Shown here piece after piece: positions 13,239-16,038 of a stretch of 16,038 nucleotides of DNA. The stretch comes from CAWBRT01 sp050015355 (GTDB taxonomy: Bacteria > Acidobacteriota > Terriglobia > Terriglobales > Acidobacteriaceae). The stretch's first letter is position 1, and each line of letters opens with the position of its first letter. The stretch is from positions 1-16,038 of the forward strand of contig JBEKBO010000107.1 of assembly GCA_050015355.1 (NCBI GenBank), in the 5' to 3' direction. A model generated the notes under the pieces. The model saw only the letters and a list, made by a program, of their open reading frames with translations. It did not search any database and was not told the DNA's origin. Position numbers and translations under genes: made by a program.

Positions 13239-14054
13239 GTGAGCCTGAACCTCATTCTGAAACCGCTGCGGATAGCGGTGACAGTTTTTCTTTGTTTAGC
13301 TGTCCTGGCGGTTCCGGCAGCCATGGCCGCGCAAGCGCGGGAGCGCATTACGGTGGCAGCGGCCGCCGATCTGAATTTCGTGTTGCCGGAGATTGCTGCC
13401 GCCTTCGAGCGCACAGCGGGCATTGGGGTTCAGCCGGTCTTCGGATCGTCGGGAAACTTCTATGCCCAAATCCGCAATGGCGCTCCCTTTGACGTGTTTC
13501 TCTCGGCCAATCTCGACTATCCGGAACGGCTGGCTCGCGAGGGGTTTGGCGTTCCCGATTCGCTGCTGCGCTATGCGCGCGGAACGCTGGTGCTGTGGGT
13601 GCCGAATCGCCTCGGACTCGATCCGGCGCAAGGATTGCAACTGCTGCTCCGTCCCGAGGTTCATAAAGTGGCGATGGCGAATCCCGCTCACGCACCCTAC
13701 GGACAGGCAGCAGAGACCGCGTTGCGCTCCAGCGGCCTGTATGACGCAGTGAAGCCCAAGCTGATTCTTGGGGAAAACATCAGCCAGACCGCACAGTTCG
13801 TGCAATCCGGCAATGCCGAGGCCGGTCTGCTCTCGCTTTCACTGGTAAGAGGCCAGCCGATGGAATCCCAGGGGAGATACTGGACGGTTCCTGATTCGCT
13901 CTATCCTCCGCTGGACCAAGGCGCGGTGCTGTTGAAATCGGCGGCGCACCAGGCGGCAGGCCGCAAGTTCCTGGAATTCCTCGCCAGCGCCCAGGGGCGC
14001 GAGATTCTGGCGCGCCATGGCTTTCGTCGTCCCTCCGGGGAGAGCAGTAAATGA
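13239..14054 (+). CDS. modA: Molybdate ABC transporter substrate-binding protein ModA
   Basis: A 271-residue periplasmic binding protein that delivers molybdate (or tungstate) to the ModBC importer. The signal peptide is residues about 1-33 (MSLNLILKPLRIAVTVFLCL, then AVLAVPAAMAAQA). The mature protein opens ITVAAAADLNFVLPEIAAAF, the ModA start. It contains the oxyanion-binding segments FGSSGNFYAQI, DVFLSANLDYPERL, ANPAHAPYGQAAETAL and ILGENISQTAQFVQSGNAEAG, in the usual order. I chose the GTG at 13239 because GGAGG lies 5 nt upstream and the signal peptide begins there; the open frame extends 126 nt further upstream without a plausible start. The stop overlaps the modB ATG (ATGA), as in a coupled operon. 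Intact as read. Confidence 0.93.
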   Translation: MSLNLILKPLRIAVTVFLCLAVLAVPAAMAAQARERITVAAAADLNFVLPEIAAAFERTAGIGVQPVFGSSGNFYAQIRNGAPFDVFLSANLDYPERLAREGFGVPDSLLRYARGTLVLWVPNRLGLDPAQGLQLLLRPEVHKVAMANPAHAPYGQAAETALRSSGLYDAVKPKLILGENISQTAQFVQSGNAEAGLLSLSLVRGQPMESQGRYWTVPDSLYPPLDQGAVLLKSAAHQAAGRKFLEFLASAQGREILARHGFRRPSGESSK

Positions 14055-14733
14055 ATCTGCCAGCCCTGTGGGTCACGCTGAAGCTGGCGGGCATTGTTGC
14101 CGTGCTGCTCATGATTGTGGGATTGCCGGTAGCCTATTGGCTGGCGTTTTCCCGCTGGCGATGGAAGTTTCTGCTGGACGCGGTGGTGGCCATGCCGCTG
14201 GTGTTGCCGCCGACTGTGCTTGGCTTCTACTTGCTGGTTGCCATGGGCCGCAAAGCCCGCTCGGTGCGTGGTATACGAGATGGGCCGGGCATTCGCTGGC
14301 GTTTACCTTTGAAGGACTGGTCGTCGGCTCCGTGATCTACAGCCTGCCGTTCGCCGTGCAGCCGATTGCAGCTTCGTTTTAGGCAGTCGACCCGGACCTG
14401 ATTCGCGCCTCCGCAACTCTCGGAGCTTCGCGCTGGCGCACCTTCTGGCGAGTGGTTGTTCCGCTTTCCGGGCCGGGTATTTTTACCGGTTTCACCTTGA
14501 GTTTTGCGCACACCTTGGGCGAATTCGGCGTGGTCCTCATGATCGGCGGCAACATTCCGGGCGTGACGCAGACCATCTCGATTGCCATTTACGACAACGT
14601 GCAGGCGTTGGACTACGCCTCGGCAAATCATGCCGCGCTGCTTTTGCTGGTGCTTTCGTTTGCCATACTTTCCGTGGTCTACGGCTTCAACCGGCGCCGG
14701 CGCAAGCCGCCGCATGAGTGGGCAATCCGGTGA
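14051..14733 (+). pseudogene. modB: Molybdate ABC transporter permease ModB, broken by a frameshift and a nonsense codon
   Basis: The ATG overlaps the modA stop. The first frame gives MNLPALWVTLKLAGIVAVLL, then PLVLPPTVLGFYLLVAMGRK, typical ModB TM1-TM2, and then loses homology after AAA at 14252-14254 and stops at 14335. The family sequence resumes in another frame: SPLGAWYTRWAGHSLAFTFE, then SLPFAVQPIAASF, a TAG at 14380-14382, and then AVDPDLIRASATLGASRWRT (the EAA-type loop that contacts ModC) through GGNIPGVTQTISIAIYDNVQ to RRRRKPPHEWAIR. Restoring one base in the A run and reading TAG as a sense codon (GAG would give the usual Glu) yields 227 residues, the normal ModB length. As read, no functional permease can be made. 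Two assembly errors are possible but less likely than one. Confidence 0.88.
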
Positions 14734-15893
14734 TCGGCGGCCGAGATAATCCCGCTCCTGGATTGCCGCGGAGGAAGCTCTCGCTTTCAAGCCGCTTCAA
14801 ACTGCGCATGGGCGCGTTTGCGCTCGATGTCGCTTTCGAGCTGCCGGCTGGGATCACGATTCTCTTCGGAGCCTCCGGCGCAGGCAAGACAACCCTGTTG
14901 AACTGCTTGGCTGGACTGCTGAAGCCGGAATCGGGAAGCCTCGCCGTCGACGGCCGCGTGCTCTACGATTCCGACGCGAGAATCGACGTCCCTGTGCAGC
15001 AGCGGCGGGTGGCATATCTTTTCCAGCAGCTTGCGCTTTTCCCTCACCTCACGGTGCTGCAAAACGTTGAGTATGGGCTGGCTGAGCTGGAGCGCCCAGA
15101 GCGCGGGCGCAGAGCGCAGGCGATTCTGGAGAGGTTCGGCATTGCGGGATTGTCCGGGCGGCGTCCTAACGAAATCTCCGGTGGCGAGCGGCAAAGAACG
15201 GCGCTGGCGCGAGCCTTGGTGCGGGAGCCGGAATACTTGCTGCTCGACGAACCGCTGACCGCGCTCGACGCCGCAACCAAGGGCGGCATCATCGATGACC
15301 TGCGGCGCTGGAATGGTGAGCGCCAGGTGCCCGTGCTCTACGTCACTCACGACCGTTCCGAGGTCTTTGGTCTTGGCGAGCATCTGCTGGTGCTCGATCA
15401 AGGCCGCATCGCGGCCGCCGGAACGCCTTATGAGGTGCTGGAAGAGCCGCGGCGCGAGTTCATCGCATCGCTGGCGGGTTTTGAAAATCTGCTTCGCGCA
15501 CGGGTCGAAAGCGAGCACCCGGAGGCGGGGACGATGACCGTTTCCCTGGAAGCGGCCGGCGTGACGCTGGAATGTCCCCTGCATCGCGGCGAACTTGGCA
15601 TGGCGGTCAGGGTTGGCATCCGTGCCGGAGACATCATGGTGAGCCTGGCCAGACCCGAGGGGCTGAGCGCGCGCAACATTCTGCCCGCCACGATTCGCTC
15701 TCTGCGTCGTATGGACGTGCTGATTGAGGCGTACACGGAAGCCACCGGCACTGCTCCGGCAGATGGCGCGCCGCCGGTGCCATTCCGAGTGCACCTCACG
15801 GGCGGCGCGGTCGATGCTTTGCAACTGCGGGAAGGGCAGCAGATATATCTCGTGATCAAGACTCACTCCTGCCGGGTGATGCACGAGGGATAG
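14730..15893 (+). CDS. modC: Molybdate ABC transporter ATP-binding protein ModC
   Basis: A 387-residue ATPase powering molybdate import. Walker A is FGASGAGKTT (residues 46-55), the Q-loop FQQ at about 98-100, the ABC signature ISGGERQRTALARAL (149-163), Walker B YLLLDEPLTALD (169-180), and the switch His H207 in YVTHD. After about residue 235 comes the C-terminal regulatory part with a Mop/TOBE-type domain (ARNILPATIRSLRRMDVLIE and on to IYLVIKTHSC), which distinguishes ModC from other importer ATPases. I chose GTG 14730 because it forms a GTGA overlap with the modB stop; GTG 14718 is in frame and adds four residues. It is intact although modB upstream is broken, so it may still be translated but would lack its own membrane partner. 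Confidence 0.92.
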   Translation: MIGGRDNPAPGLPRRKLSLSSRFKLRMGAFALDVAFELPAGITILFGASGAGKTTLLNCLAGLLKPESGSLAVDGRVLYDSDARIDVPVQQRRVAYLFQQLALFPHLTVLQNVEYGLAELERPERGRRAQAILERFGIAGLSGRRPNEISGGERQRTALARALVREPEYLLLDEPLTALDAATKGGIIDDLRRWNGERQVPVLYVTHDRSEVFGLGEHLLVLDQGRIAAAGTPYEVLEEPRREFIASLAGFENLLRARVESEHPEAGTMTVSLEAAGVTLECPLHRGELGMAVRVGIRAGDIMVSLARPEGLSARNILPATIRSLRRMDVLIEAYTEATGTAPADGAPPVPFRVHLTGGAVDALQLREGQQIYLVIKTHSCRVMHEG

Positions 15894-16038
15894 AAAACAG
15901 CGGTTTGAAACATCCTGCTAGTATTACTACGTTAAGTATTAAGGAGAGCGAGGTCGCTCGATATTGCACCCACAGTAGACGCAGAAGCCGGTCCAGGTAA
16001 TAAGCAGGTACTGAATCTCACGACGCGTCCGCGGCAGG
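15894..16038. other. Right-edge region: direct repeat, ribosome-site-like motif and palindrome, no gene called
   Basis: AGTATTA occurs twice 15 bp apart (15920-15926 and 15935-15941). A strong AAGGAG (15941-15946) runs into a perfect palindrome GAGCGA-GG-TCGCTC (15946-15959). No ATG or GTG follows at a suitable distance. One plus frame and two minus frames stay open to the edge, so a gene continuing beyond the window cannot be excluded. Confidence 0.4.

Noticed and set aside
14243..14262. Programmed -1 frameshift in modB at the AAA run
   Set aside because: The run has only three A residues and no proper slippery heptamer, and a separate in-frame TAG downstream would still stop translation.
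14787..15884. 365-codon minus-strand open frame inside modC
   Set aside because: Antisense to a gene with all ABC ATPase motifs; no domain is recognisable in it.

Overview
The window looks like a chromosomal stretch of an Acidobacteriota member (Koribacter/Terriglobus-like). This is inferred from moderately high GC, several dispersed intergenic repeat families of a kind I associate with that phylum, and small conserved proteins of similar character. No rRNA or tRNA is present to confirm it.

Layout. Bases 1-80 hold the start of a KTSC-domain gene on the minus strand, cut by the window edge. Next, on the plus strand, are an MscS-type mechanosensitive channel (193-1104) and a single-anchor membrane protein of unknown function (1213-1869). 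A small secreted protein lies on the minus strand (1899-2258). It is followed by a compact unit (2355-2760) in which a GIY-YIG nuclease gene sits between inverted hairpin repeats and outer inverted ends. A degenerate hairpin, a short tandem repeat and a minus-strand 3-hydroxyisobutyrate-dehydrogenase-family gene (2940-3797) come next.

The centre (4094-10989) is a complete tripartite RND efflux locus: inner-membrane permease, membrane-anchored adaptor and TolC-type outer-membrane channel. Downstream come an enoyl-CoA hydratase/isomerase (11081-11857), an 80-residue predicted coiled-coil protein and a 62-residue one-helix membrane protein. The right end (13239-15893) is a modABC molybdate importer operon with overlapping start and stop codons. 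Its permease gene modB carries both a one-base deletion and a nonsense codon, while modA and modC are open.

Points of most interest: the GIY-YIG unit, whose repeats fold into hairpins built on an exceptionally stable GNA-loop core; a roughly 60-bp dispersed repeat at two sites, one copy swallowing the stop codon of the outer-membrane channel gene; broken modB; and a set of genes without Shine-Dalgarno sequences whose start codons follow a TANNNT element by 6-8 nt, suggesting leaderless transcripts.
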